Origin: JALZVT01 sp964519335
Lineage (GTDB): Bacteria; Pseudomonadota; Gammaproteobacteria; Pseudomonadales; Azotimanducaceae
Assembly: GCA_964519335.1 (NCBI GenBank)
Contig: CAZFIA010000008.1
Span: forward strand, 1 to 58,785
DNA: 58,785 nucleotides
Reading direction: 5' to 3'
Within the stretch, counting starts at the first letter, position 1, and each line of letters begins with the position of its first letter. Shown one piece after another: positions 51,266-58,785 of this stretch. A model generated the notes under the pieces. It had not been told where the DNA came from, made no database searches, and saw only the letters and a program-made list of their open reading frames with translations. The position numbers and the translations under genes are program-made.

Positions 51266-52515
51266 GCGCCGACGTACTCATATTGCTCGAGGGCACCTAC
51301 CCTTACGTTCGCGGCGGCGTCTCGAGCTGGGTGCACCAAATTATTCTTGGCATGCCCGAGCTCACTTTCGACTTAATCTTTATCGGCGGCTCTCGAAAGC
51401 ACTACGGCGAAATCCAGTACGAAGTGCCAGATAACGTAAACAGCGTTGAGCTGCACTACATTGAAGACGCCTGGTCAAGCTTGAAAGGCAAGCGTCGCAT
51501 GGGCAACAAAGAAGCTATCTTAAAGGCGGAACAGCTGCACGATTCGTTTCGCAGCGACTGCCCTCAAGAGTCCGATCTGTTTGCGTTGCTTGACATGGTA
51601 GCAAACAAAAAGGCGGAAATTTCTCATGGCCAATTTTTGTTTAGCCACTCGGCCTGGGAGAGCATTGTTCGCTCTTACGAAAAGCACTGCACCGACCCTT
51701 CGTTTCTAAACTACTTCTGGACCGTGCGCGCCATGCACGCGCCAGTGTTTATGCTTGCCGATGTTGCCCGGAAGACCAACCCGCCAAAGGTACTGCACTC
51801 TATCTCTACGGGCTATGCAGGGCTACTTGGGGCTATCTTGAAAAGTCAAAATCCAGACTGCTCTTATATTTTGTCCGAACACGGTATCTACACTAAAGAA
51901 CGCAAGATTGATTTAGCCCAGGCCGACTGGATTGCAGAGCCCACCGGTAANNNNNNNNNNNNNNNNNNNNNNNNNNNNNNNNNNNNNNNNNNNNNNNNNN
52001 NNNNNNNNNNNNNNNNNNNNNNNNNNNNNNNNNNNNNNNNNNNNNNNNNNCCCACCGAAGAAGATGAAGAGTACGCAAACGAATGCACAAGTCTGGTTAC
52101 CAGCCTGGGTCTCGAAGACAATATCAAATTCCTGGGTTTCCAGAAGGTGCCCGAGATGCTGCCAAAGATCGGAATTATGGCGCTTACCTCAATTAGTGAA
52201 GCACAGCCCTTGGTGATACTCGAAGCCTACGCTGCGGGCGTACCTTGTGTCGCTACCGATGTGGGGAGCTGCCGCGAACTTATTGAAGGTGGCGATCAGG
52301 AAGGCGATCGGGAGTTAGGATCGGCCGGCGCGGTGGTGGGTATCTCCGATCCTTCTGCAACCGCAAATGCCTGTCTCGAGCTGTTTCAAAACGCAGACAA
52401 GTGGGAAGCCGCACAGAAAGCTGGTCTTGCACGAGTGCAGAACTACTACACCGAAACCCTCATGTACGACCGTTACCGCAAACTTTATCAGGACGCACTG
52501 CAGTGGCAGGCATAG
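51262..52515 (+). CDS. pelF: PelF, Pel glycosyltransferase (interrupted by a gap)
   Basis: A GT4-family glycosyltransferase that polymerises Pel from UDP-GalNAc/GlcNAc at the cytoplasmic face. The N-terminal LLEGTYPYVRGGVSSWVHQI is characteristic. SEAQPLVILEAYAAGVPCVA carries the two Glu of the EX7E motif. A 100-N gap at 51951-52050 interrupts it. About 384 real residues are seen against about 507 in Pseudomonas PelF, so about 370 bp are probably missing; the frame across the gap is accidental. The GTG start overlaps the pelE stop, and pelG begins inside its last codons. Confidence 0.92.
   Translation: MSADVLILLEGTYPYVRGGVSSWVHQIILGMPELTFDLIFIGGSRKHYGEIQYEVPDNVNSVELHYIEDAWSSLKGKRRMGNKEAILKAEQLHDSFRSDCPQESDLFALLDMVANKKAEISHGQFLFSHSAWESIVRSYEKHCTDPSFLNYFWTVRAMHAPVFMLADVARKTNPPKVLHSISTGYAGLLGAILKSQNPDCSYILSEHGIYTKERKIDLAQADWIAEPTGXXXXXXXXXXXXXXXXXXXXXXXXXXXXXXXXXXPTEEDEEYANECTSLVTSLGLEDNIKFLGFQKVPEMLPKIGIMALTSISEAQPLVILEAYAAGVPCVATDVGSCRELIEGGDQEGDRELGSAGAVVGISDPSATANACLELFQNADKWEAAQKAGLARVQNYYTETLMYDRYRKLYQDALQWQA
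51951..52050. other. assembly gap (100 N) within pelF
   Basis: A placeholder of exactly 100 N. From the family length the real gap is likely about 370 bp, with a length equal to one more than a multiple of three if pelF is intact. It removes the centre of the glycosyltransferase, including the start of the C-terminal Rossmann domain. Confidence 0.97.
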
Positions 52516-53876
52516 GATTTGAACTTCGGCGCATTCTTGATCGCGACAGCTATGCCGCGACGCTGCAGGCGTATATCTATGCCGGTCTGATCAGTGCCGG
52601 CCCCTGGGTACTGTCGATACTCAGCGTACTCGTCGTGGGCATATTGTCACTCGCCGTTGTCGTTCCCGAAACACACGTCGTGCAGTTTCTGGTGTCCATC
52701 ACTTATCTGATGGCGGTTTCGCTCACGGTCACCGGTGGCTTACAGCTCATATTTACCCGCTTTGTCTCCGATCGATTGTTCGATGATATGGATGAGATGC
52801 TCACGCCCAACCTTTTTGGTCTGCTATTACTGGTAGGCATAGGCGCCTTCGGGTCAGCGGGTACCTTTTGCTGGTTCTTTTTTCCTGAGCAATCAATCCT
52901 CTACAAAGTACTAATGACTACGACCTTTACGGTCTTGTGCAACCTTTGGCTCGTCGTAATTTTCCTGTCTGGCATGAAAGCCTACAACCGTATTCTGCTC
53001 ATTATGTTTCTGGGCTACGCCACTATGGTCATTGCCTCCGCTTTCTTGCGGCACTTCGACAAAGAGGGCCTTTTGTTGGGCTTCTTGCTGGGACACACGT
53101 TGCTGCTGTATTGCTTCGTAATCGAAATCATTCGCCAGTTTCCGGTAAAGAAGTGGTTCGCGTTCGACTTTCTCAACCGAGAATTGATTTACATATCCCT
53201 ATTTTTCACCGGGTTGCTTTACTACTGCGGAATCTGGGTCGACAAGTTCATCTTCTGGCTGAATCCGCTCACGTCTGAGGCAATCGTCGGTCCGCTGCGC
53301 GCATCGGCGATCTACGACATTCCCATTTTCCTGGCCTACCTGACCATTATTCCGGGCATGGCTGTGTTTATGGTGCGCATCGAAACCGACTTCGCAGAAA
53401 ACTATGACCACCTTTACAACGCTGTTCGTAACGGCGAAGCGCTCGATCACGTTTACTTTCTAAAGGATCAGATGGCCAGCTCCATTCGTCAGGGCGTGCT
53501 TGAGATATTTAAAGTGCAGGGCATCACTGTGATGCTGTTCTTCCTGTGGGCAGAAGACATTCTTAATATGCTCGGCATCTCGCTCAACTATCTCCCGCTA
53601 CTGTTCGTAGATGTCGTTGGCGTAAGCGTGCAGATGGTGCTGATGTCCCTTCTGAACGTATTCTTTTATCTAGATCGACGCGAGACGGTACTATTGGTTA
53701 CTGGCGTATTCTTTGTGACTAACATATTGCTCACTATGCTCACTCAGGCTGCGGGTCCAACCTTTTTTGGATACGGTTTTGTTGGGGCAACCATCATCAG
53801 CACTTTCATTGCCATGTTCATCCTCAATCGCGTGGTTCGCGACCTTGAGTACGAAACATTTATGCTAAGTCGATAA
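52503..53876 (+). CDS. pelG: PelG, Pel flippase-like membrane protein
   Basis: A 457-residue polytopic inner-membrane protein with about 12 helices, equal in length to Pseudomonas PelG (456). The start is GTG 52503 (VAGIGFELRRIL, the usual PelG N terminus), overlapping the end of pelF by 13 nt; the longer open frame upstream is a pelF shadow. It is related to MOP/MATE flippases and works with PelD, PelE and PelF in synthesis and transport. It ends the operon. Confidence 0.94.
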   Translation: MAGIGFELRRILDRDSYAATLQAYIYAGLISAGPWVLSILSVLVVGILSLAVVVPETHVVQFLVSITYLMAVSLTVTGGLQLIFTRFVSDRLFDDMDEMLTPNLFGLLLLVGIGAFGSAGTFCWFFFPEQSILYKVLMTTTFTVLCNLWLVVIFLSGMKAYNRILLIMFLGYATMVIASAFLRHFDKEGLLLGFLLGHTLLLYCFVIEIIRQFPVKKWFAFDFLNRELIYISLFFTGLLYYCGIWVDKFIFWLNPLTSEAIVGPLRASAIYDIPIFLAYLTIIPGMAVFMVRIETDFAENYDHLYNAVRNGEALDHVYFLKDQMASSIRQGVLEIFKVQGITVMLFFLWAEDILNMLGISLNYLPLLFVDVVGVSVQMVLMSLLNVFFYLDRRETVLLVTGVFFVTNILLTMLTQAAGPTFFGYGFVGATIISTFIAMFILNRVVRDLEYETFMLSR

Positions 53877-53901
53877 GCTAGACTTTCGCTTAGCCGTTCA
53901 T

Positions 53902-54771
53902 TCAACCGTCATAGAACCTTGGCGCATGTATACCCAGCAACTGCGCCTCACGGGTTCCATCTACCCGCCCCAAAGCCTCTGCTGAGAGATGATTCACCTC
54001 TGCCGTGGTGCGCAGTCGCTGCGCAATGTCCCTGCGCCCGTAGTGAAACTGGACAAAAAATCGGCCGGTATCACCTTCCATTGAAGGCAGGCGTCGGTGC
54101 CAAACGTCGGAGACAAATAGCGCAGCATCTCCCTTGTTTGCAGGCAAAGGTGTCACTGTCTGGCCATTCCAACTAAGAGACGCATCGTTGTAACGATTGC
54201 GCGGCGGTGCTTGCCCCGACGTGTGACTACCAGCAATCACCCCAGTTGGACCGCACTCGAGCGGACAATCTTGCAAGAACACGTGCACCCCAATGGCGAA
54301 GATCGGGTAAGGAATAGTCTCTGGCCAACTCACACCTTTAGGCCGGGGGATGTGGGGTCCGGCGTCTATGTGCCAAAATCCTCCGCCATGCTGCTCACCG
54401 GGCGTATGCCCTTGTCCGCCGACAGGCGGATTCCTCCAACAGGTGTTTGCGATGACGTGGCAATCCTCACCCAATAGCGGCTCAATCACATCAAGCAGAG
54501 CTCGGTGCCCCGCCAGTTTTTGGCAGAGCGGACTGCGATTGAGCATCTCATAGCGGAATTCCTCATCCACTTCGGCCGTACGGCTGGCTGCTCCACGACC
54601 ATCCGCAGGAAACTCTCGGTACACCCGTTCAATCTCAGTTGCGAGACCGGCGATTTCAGAAGCGTCAAGGATTCCGGGCACTAGCGCGTAACCCAATCGC
54701 TCAAGCTGATCTGAAGCAGCGGGTGCAACCCCATTAAATGGCGCTAGATATCCGCTCTTTCGTGTCAACAT
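53902..54771 (-). CDS. phytanoyl-CoA dioxygenase family protein
   Basis: A 289-residue Fe(II)/2-oxoglutarate-dependent oxygenase of the PhyH type. The metal ligands are in FWHIDAGPH (HxD) and DVWHRRLPS (distal His), and the 2-oxoglutarate Arg is probably in GRFFVQFHYGRR. ATG 54771 is preceded by AGGAG at a spacing of 9. It is convergent with pelG (25 nt away) and divergent from the aldehyde dehydrogenase gene. The substrate may be a lipid or natural product; nothing in context decides it. Confidence 0.87.
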   Translation of the reverse strand: MLTRKSGYLAPFNGVAPAASDQLERLGYALVPGILDASEIAGLATEIERVYREFPADGRGAASRTAEVDEEFRYEMLNRSPLCQKLAGHRALLDVIEPLLGEDCHVIANTCWRNPPVGGQGHTPGEQHGGGFWHIDAGPHIPRPKGVSWPETIPYPIFAIGVHVFLQDCPLECGPTGVIAGSHTSGQAPPRNRYNDASLSWNGQTVTPLPANKGDAALFVSDVWHRRLPSMEGDTGRFFVQFHYGRRDIAQRLRTTAEVNHLSAEALGRVDGTREAQLLGIHAPRFYDG

Positions 54772-54918
54772 GCTTCATCACTCCTTCGCCCCGATCGACC
54801 TGGGCACGACTACCTACTTAGGTGGATGCCATGCCCGGGCAGATGCCGTAAAATTTTCTACGAGGGTCTGTATTCTGCGACCCGTCCTGTAGATTCCCAC
54901 TTTCGCCAAGGTTTTCTC

Positions 54919-56355
54919 ATGCTGCAATCTAGTTATCCCTACTATTTGGCCAACCAACCGGTAGCTGCCAACACTGACCTGGAGGTTACCAACAAATTTA
55001 CCGGCGAAGTCGCAACAAAGGTGGCCCTTGCCGATCCCGCAGCCATTAATGAAGGGATCGCTGCGGCCGATCAGGCTACCCGAGCCATGCGTGAAATGCC
55101 TGCCTACGCTCGCCAGGACGTGCTCATGCATTGCGTAGACCGATTTACAGAGCGGCACGAAGAAATGTCCAAGGCGCTGTGCATCGAAGCCGGCAAACCC
55201 ATCAAAGATGCCCGGGGCGAAGTCACGCGACTCATCGATACCTTTCGCATCGCAGCCGAAGAATCAGTGCGCATCTACGGCGAGGTTATGCCGCTGGACA
55301 TTAGCCCCAGGGCACAAGGCTATACCGGGCAGTGGAAGCGAGTACCCATTGGCGCATGCTCTTTCATCTCCCCCTTTAACTTCCCGCTGAACCTGGCCGC
55401 TCACAAGGTAGCCCCAGCACTTGCTGTCGGCTGTCCGTTTGTGCTCAAACCGGCCAGCATGACCCCGATTGGTGCATTGATAATTGGTGAAGTTCTGGCT
55501 GAGACCGACTTGCCGCCGGGCGCTTTCTCAATATTGCCAGCACGACGCGATGGCGCCGATCTGTTTACCGAAGACGAACGGCTGAAACTTCTGTCATTTA
55601 CAGGTTCTCCTGGTGTGGGCTGGGCGCTCAAGAAAAAGGCGGGTAAAAAACCGGTGGTGCTCGAACTCGGAGGCAACGCGGCCGTTATAGTCGATGAAGA
55701 CGCAGATCTCGAAGACGCCGTCGAACGAATTATCTTTGGCGCCTTTTATCAGTCGGGGCAAAGCTGTATTGGCGTGCAACGCATTATGATTCATAAGAAT
55801 GTTTACGATCAGCTACGCACCATGCTGGTTACCAAGACACAATCACTGATCATGGGTGACCCGCTAAACGAAGATACGTTTATCGGGCCGGTCATTTCAG
55901 AAAAAGAAGCGACGCGGCTCGAAAACTGGATCAACAGCGCCGTCAGCGCCGGGGGCACATTGCTGTGCGGTGGCAATCGTGACGGCGCGATGCTTGAAGC
56001 AACGCTGCTCGAAAACGTGCCGGGCGATCAAGACCTTGTGTGCCAAGAAGCCTTTGGCCCGGTGGCCATACTCACCAAATTCTCAACCTTCGATGACGCC
56101 CTTGAAGACGTAAACAGCAGCGACTTTGGACTGCAGGCAGGTATATTTACCCGCGATATCTACAAGGCACAAAAAGCCTGGGACGAGCTCGAAGTTGGTG
56201 GCGTTGTTATTGGCGACGTGCCTTCCTGGCGGGTTGACCACATGCCCTACGGTGGCGTAAAAGAAAGCGGCCTGGGCCGCGAAGGCATTCGCTTTGCAAT
56301 CGAAGACATGACCGAAATTCGCATGATGGTGGTACGCAAACCACCCAACGGCTAA
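54919..56355 (+). CDS. NAD(P)-dependent aldehyde dehydrogenase
   Basis: A 478-residue aldehyde dehydrogenase, cytoplasmic. The catalytic Cys is in QSGQSCIGVQR and the general-base Glu in VLELGGNAAVI; FTGSPGVG is the NAD-binding loop and CSFISPFNFPLN the usual N-terminal block. I chose ATG 54919, preceded by AAGG at a spacing of 8; an upstream in-frame start at 54826 reads as non-coding. The next gene, 63 nt downstream, is an acetolactate-synthase-like enzyme, and the pair probably forms one pathway. It resembles lactaldehyde/glyceraldehyde-type dehydrogenases, but the substrate is not certain. Confidence 0.9.
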   Translation: MLQSSYPYYLANQPVAANTDLEVTNKFTGEVATKVALADPAAINEGIAAADQATRAMREMPAYARQDVLMHCVDRFTERHEEMSKALCIEAGKPIKDARGEVTRLIDTFRIAAEESVRIYGEVMPLDISPRAQGYTGQWKRVPIGACSFISPFNFPLNLAAHKVAPALAVGCPFVLKPASMTPIGALIIGEVLAETDLPPGAFSILPARRDGADLFTEDERLKLLSFTGSPGVGWALKKKAGKKPVVLELGGNAAVIVDEDADLEDAVERIIFGAFYQSGQSCIGVQRIMIHKNVYDQLRTMLVTKTQSLIMGDPLNEDTFIGPVISEKEATRLENWINSAVSAGGTLLCGGNRDGAMLEATLLENVPGDQDLVCQEAFGPVAILTKFSTFDDALEDVNSSDFGLQAGIFTRDIYKAQKAWDELEVGGVVIGDVPSWRVDHMPYGGVKESGLGREGIRFAIEDMTEIRMMVVRKPPNG

Positions 56356-56418
56356 ACCGCACTGCGCTAACCCCACACGTACGTCAACAACAAACTATAT
56401 AAGAACGAGACACTGACA

Positions 56419-58065
56419 ATGACCAAGGCATCCGACCTATTTATCAAGACCCTGGAAGACGAAGGCGTTGAATACATCTTTGGTATTCCAGGCGAAGAAA
56501 ACCTCGACTTTCTCGATAGCCTGTCGCGTTCCAAGAAAATCAAACTCATCCTGACCCGGCACGAACAGGCGGCAGGTTTTATGGCTGCAACCTACGGTCG
56601 CTTCACAGGCAAGACCGGGGTTTGCCTGGCCACACTCGGGCCTGGCGCGACTAACTTTGTGACTAGCGCGGCTTACGCTCAGCTTGGCGGGATGCCAATG
56701 ATGATGATCACAGGGCAAAAACCCATCAAGAAATCAAAACAGGGGCGATTCCAGATCCTTGATGTCGTTGACGTAATGGGCCCTATCACCAAATTTGCGA
56801 GTCAGATCGTCTCCGGCGACAACATCCCGAGTCGAGTTCGCGAGGCGATGCGGCTTGCGGAAGAAGAAAAGCCCGGCGCCGTGCATCTGGAACTTCCAGA
56901 AGACATCGCCGACGAAGATACCGACGAGACGTCTATTCCTGCGCCCGTTACTCGCCGTCCTATTGCAGAGAACAAGGCGATCGCCGCGGCAGTCGAACGC
57001 ATTGAAAAAGCCAAATCTCCAATTCTTGTGATCGGAGCAGGTGCAAACCGCAAGATCACAGGCAAGATGCTGTTAGAACTGGTAGAGCAGACAGGAATGC
57101 CGTTTGTTACCACGCAGCTAGGCAAGGGCGTGATCGACGAACGTCATGACTCATTCATGGGCAACGCCGCTTTGTCAGCCGGTGACTTTGTACACCGGGC
57201 AATCGAGGCTGCTGACCTCATTATTAACGTCGGCCACGACGTCATCGAAAAGCCCCCATTCTTCATGGAAGTAGGCGGCACAGAAGTTATCCACGTGTCC
57301 TTCCGTTCAGCCGAGGTTGATCCCGTGTATTTTCCTCAAGTAGAGGTGGTCGGCGACATCGGTAACGCGATCTGGCGAATCAAGGAAGGCTTGTCAAAGA
57401 GTTCAAGCTGGGATTTCGCTCGCATGACCGAAGTTCGCAAAGCCGGGCGCGCTCATGAAGCAGAAGGCACTGACGACGCACGCTTTCCAATTTATCCACA
57501 AAGACTGGTTAACACCGTACGCAAAGCTATGCCCGACGACGGCATTATTTGTCTCGACAATGGCGTCTACAAGATCTGGTTTGCGCGTAACTACACGGCC
57601 CACCAACCCAACACTGTACTGCTCGACAACGCACTGGCAACCATGGGCGCAGGACTACCTTCGGCTATGGCTGCAAAGTTAGTCAACCCGGACAAAAAGG
57701 TCATGGCGATCTGTGGGGACGGCGGTTTCATGATGAACAGTCAGGAAATGGAGACCGCGGTACGTTTAAAGCAAGACATCGTAGTACTGATCTTGAACGA
57801 CAGCGCCTATGGCATGATTCGTTGGAAACAGGCCAACATGGGGTTTCAAGACTGGGGACTCGAATACGGCAACCCCGACTTTGTTAAGTACGCCGAGAGC
57901 TACGGTGCACATGGTCACCGCGTGAGCTCCGTCGACAGTCTGGCATCGATACTGGATACCGCACTGAACTCGAAAGGTGTACATCTAATCGACTGCCCTG
58001 TTGATTACACTGAAAACGATGAAATTCTGAACAAGAAGATCAAAGAACGCAGCGGCCAAATCTAG
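56419..58065 (+). CDS. acetolactate synthase large-subunit-like ThDP enzyme
   Basis: A 548-residue thiamine-diphosphate enzyme. Glu49 in LTRHEQAAGF activates the cofactor. The ThDP/Mg motif runs from GDGGFMMNSQEM to LNDSAYGMI. It resembles catabolic acetolactate synthase (AlsS-like). No ilvN-type small subunit is adjacent, which argues against a role in branched-chain amino acid synthesis. It follows the aldehyde dehydrogenase gene by 63 nt. Production of, or action on, a 2-keto or aldehyde compound shared with that enzyme is likely, but the reaction is open. Confidence 0.87.
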   Translation: MTKASDLFIKTLEDEGVEYIFGIPGEENLDFLDSLSRSKKIKLILTRHEQAAGFMAATYGRFTGKTGVCLATLGPGATNFVTSAAYAQLGGMPMMMITGQKPIKKSKQGRFQILDVVDVMGPITKFASQIVSGDNIPSRVREAMRLAEEEKPGAVHLELPEDIADEDTDETSIPAPVTRRPIAENKAIAAAVERIEKAKSPILVIGAGANRKITGKMLLELVEQTGMPFVTTQLGKGVIDERHDSFMGNAALSAGDFVHRAIEAADLIINVGHDVIEKPPFFMEVGGTEVIHVSFRSAEVDPVYFPQVEVVGDIGNAIWRIKEGLSKSSSWDFARMTEVRKAGRAHEAEGTDDARFPIYPQRLVNTVRKAMPDDGIICLDNGVYKIWFARNYTAHQPNTVLLDNALATMGAGLPSAMAAKLVNPDKKVMAICGDGGFMMNSQEMETAVRLKQDIVVLILNDSAYGMIRWKQANMGFQDWGLEYGNPDFVKYAESYGAHGHRVSSVDSLASILDTALNSKGVHLIDCPVDYTENDEILNKKIKERSGQI

Positions 58066-58185
58066 AAATAGCCGACAGAGGCGCAGCAAACCGATCAATG
58101 AATCAGTGGCTGCCGAGCTGTCTGTTGCTAGCTAGAGCCATCTAGTTTGGCAACTTATTTGACGCATAGATGGAAAGTTTGTACT

Positions 58186-58232
58186 GAGGGCGAGCTGGGG
58201 TAGAGAAAGCCCGCCTCAAACGCTTTTTTTTT
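58186..58232 (+). terminator. possible intrinsic terminator after the ThDP enzyme gene
   Basis: GAGG-CG (58186-58192, with one bulged G) can pair with CGCCTC (58212-58217); a run of nine T (58224-58232) follows 6 nt later. The loop is long (about 19 nt) and the site is about 120 nt after the stop, so this is tentative. Confidence 0.35.
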
Positions 58233-58331
58233 ACGCCATCACCGGCCGCAGTCTTTCTCGGTCCGGTAAAATCACTTCGCTTCAGGCTAATACAGTCACA
58301 TTCGCCCAAGCGAGCCCAACAACCGAGCCCC

Positions 58332-58785
58332 GTGAATTCCCCAAACACCTCCAACGCGTCGCCCGCTACGATCGCTCAAAACGGTGCTGCTGCAACCGAC
58401 AGCGTGCACAAGCCTCTACCCGAGGACAGCGCCTCGGCTATTCAGGCTGACCGTCGCGGCGAGACCCTGCGCTTCCTGTGTGTTGCGCTCGCAGGCTTTA
58501 GTCTCGATACCACCGTTGTCTGGAGCCTAATCAACTTCTATGAAGTTCCCGAACAGCTCGCTTGCGTCATCGGCTTTGCAATTGCAACGGCAGGTTGTTT
58601 CTTTGCCCACAAGAGCTGGACGTTCCGCAATGCACCACAGGCAACGCTGTGGCGCTTTCTAGGGTACTGGGGTGTTACTCTGTTTACGTTGTCAGTACGG
58701 CTAGTGCTGTTCACCCTGCTCGGTGAGGCGTTTTCGCGCGACGAACTTCCGATACCCATTCGGCTGGCTATCGCAGGTGGCATCG
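58332..58785 (+). CDS. GtrA-like membrane protein, 3'-truncated by window end
   Basis: An open frame from GTG 58332 to the last base. The first about 45 residues are hydrophilic and low-complexity. Hydrophobic segments then follow with the GtrA-family pattern RFLCVALAGFSLDTTVVWSL, ACVIGFAIATAGCFFAHKSW and TFRN (the usual asn/phe-rich loop before WTF). GtrA proteins are small four-helix membrane proteins linked to lipid-linked sugar transfer. The 5' end has no strong ribosome-binding site, so a later GTG (58404) is possible. The stop is outside the window. Confidence 0.75.
   Translation, partial: MNSPNTSNASPATIAQNGAAATDSVHKPLPEDSASAIQADRRGETLRFLCVALAGFSLDTTVVWSLINFYEVPEQLACVIGFAIATAGCFFAHKSWTFRNAPQATLWRFLGYWGVTLFTLSVRLVLFTLLGEAFSRDELPIPIRLAIAGGI

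Noticed and set aside
53877..53900. Hairpin between pelG and the phytanoyl-CoA dioxygenase gene
   Set aside because: The stem has a mismatch and a wobble pair and there is no T-run, so it does not qualify as a terminator.

Overview
The window looks like a draft or metagenome-derived scaffold (three runs of exactly 100 N) from a Gram-negative proteobacterium. A gammaproteobacterium, possibly marine, fits best. This rests on an aryl-polyene-type cluster, a complete Pel exopolysaccharide operon with its outer-membrane parts, an RND pump, a tryptophan-tryptophylquinone (TTQ) amine dehydrogenase, and many fatty-acid-type oxidoreductases. The placement is inference; there is no rRNA or tRNA in the window to confirm it.

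Region 1 (1-13.4 kb) is a type II PKS/FAS-like cluster of the aryl polyene (APE)/xanthomonadin kind: MMPL exporter (C-terminal part), two ketosynthases with complete Cys-His-His sets, a ketosynthase-like chain-length partner without the Cys, acyltransferase, ACP, membrane protein, two hot-dog dehydratases, glycosyltransferase, thioesterase and ketoreductase. It also carries two flavin-dependent-halogenase-like enzymes and a P450, which points to a halogenated and/or hydroxylated pigment.

Region 2 (13.6-25.9 kb) is mostly scattered catabolic and housekeeping genes: a secreted PRC-barrel/EF-hand protein, two acyl-CoA dehydrogenases, a pterin dehydratase, an SDR, an alpha/beta hydrolase with an MFS transporter, an AIM24 protein, a three-gene membrane-protein unit, a metallo-hydrolase, a Rieske oxygenase and a TetR regulator.

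Region 3 (25.9-33.4 kb) is a regulated efflux unit: a GntR regulator preceded by a striking array of operator-like repeats at an exact 14-bp period, then membrane-fusion protein, RND permease and an overlapping molybdopterin oxidoreductase.

Region 4 (33.5-39.6 kb) is a TTQ amine dehydrogenase operon in the order B-A-E-D plus a small cytochrome c. The small subunit looks more like aromatic amine dehydrogenase than methylamine dehydrogenase. An enoyl-CoA hydratase, an SDR and a phosphotransferase-like gene follow.

Region 5 (39.9-53.9 kb) is pelABCDEFG, preceded by a tandem second pelA copy that has lost its start codon, carries an out-of-frame 1.1-kb internal deletion and has an internal stop. 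PelD keeps the RxxD-type c-di-GMP site, so the intact system is probably post-translationally controlled by c-di-GMP.

Region 6 (53.9-58.8 kb) holds a phytanoyl-CoA dioxygenase-like gene, an aldehyde dehydrogenase followed by an acetolactate-synthase-like ThDP enzyme, and the start of a GtrA-type membrane protein running off the end.
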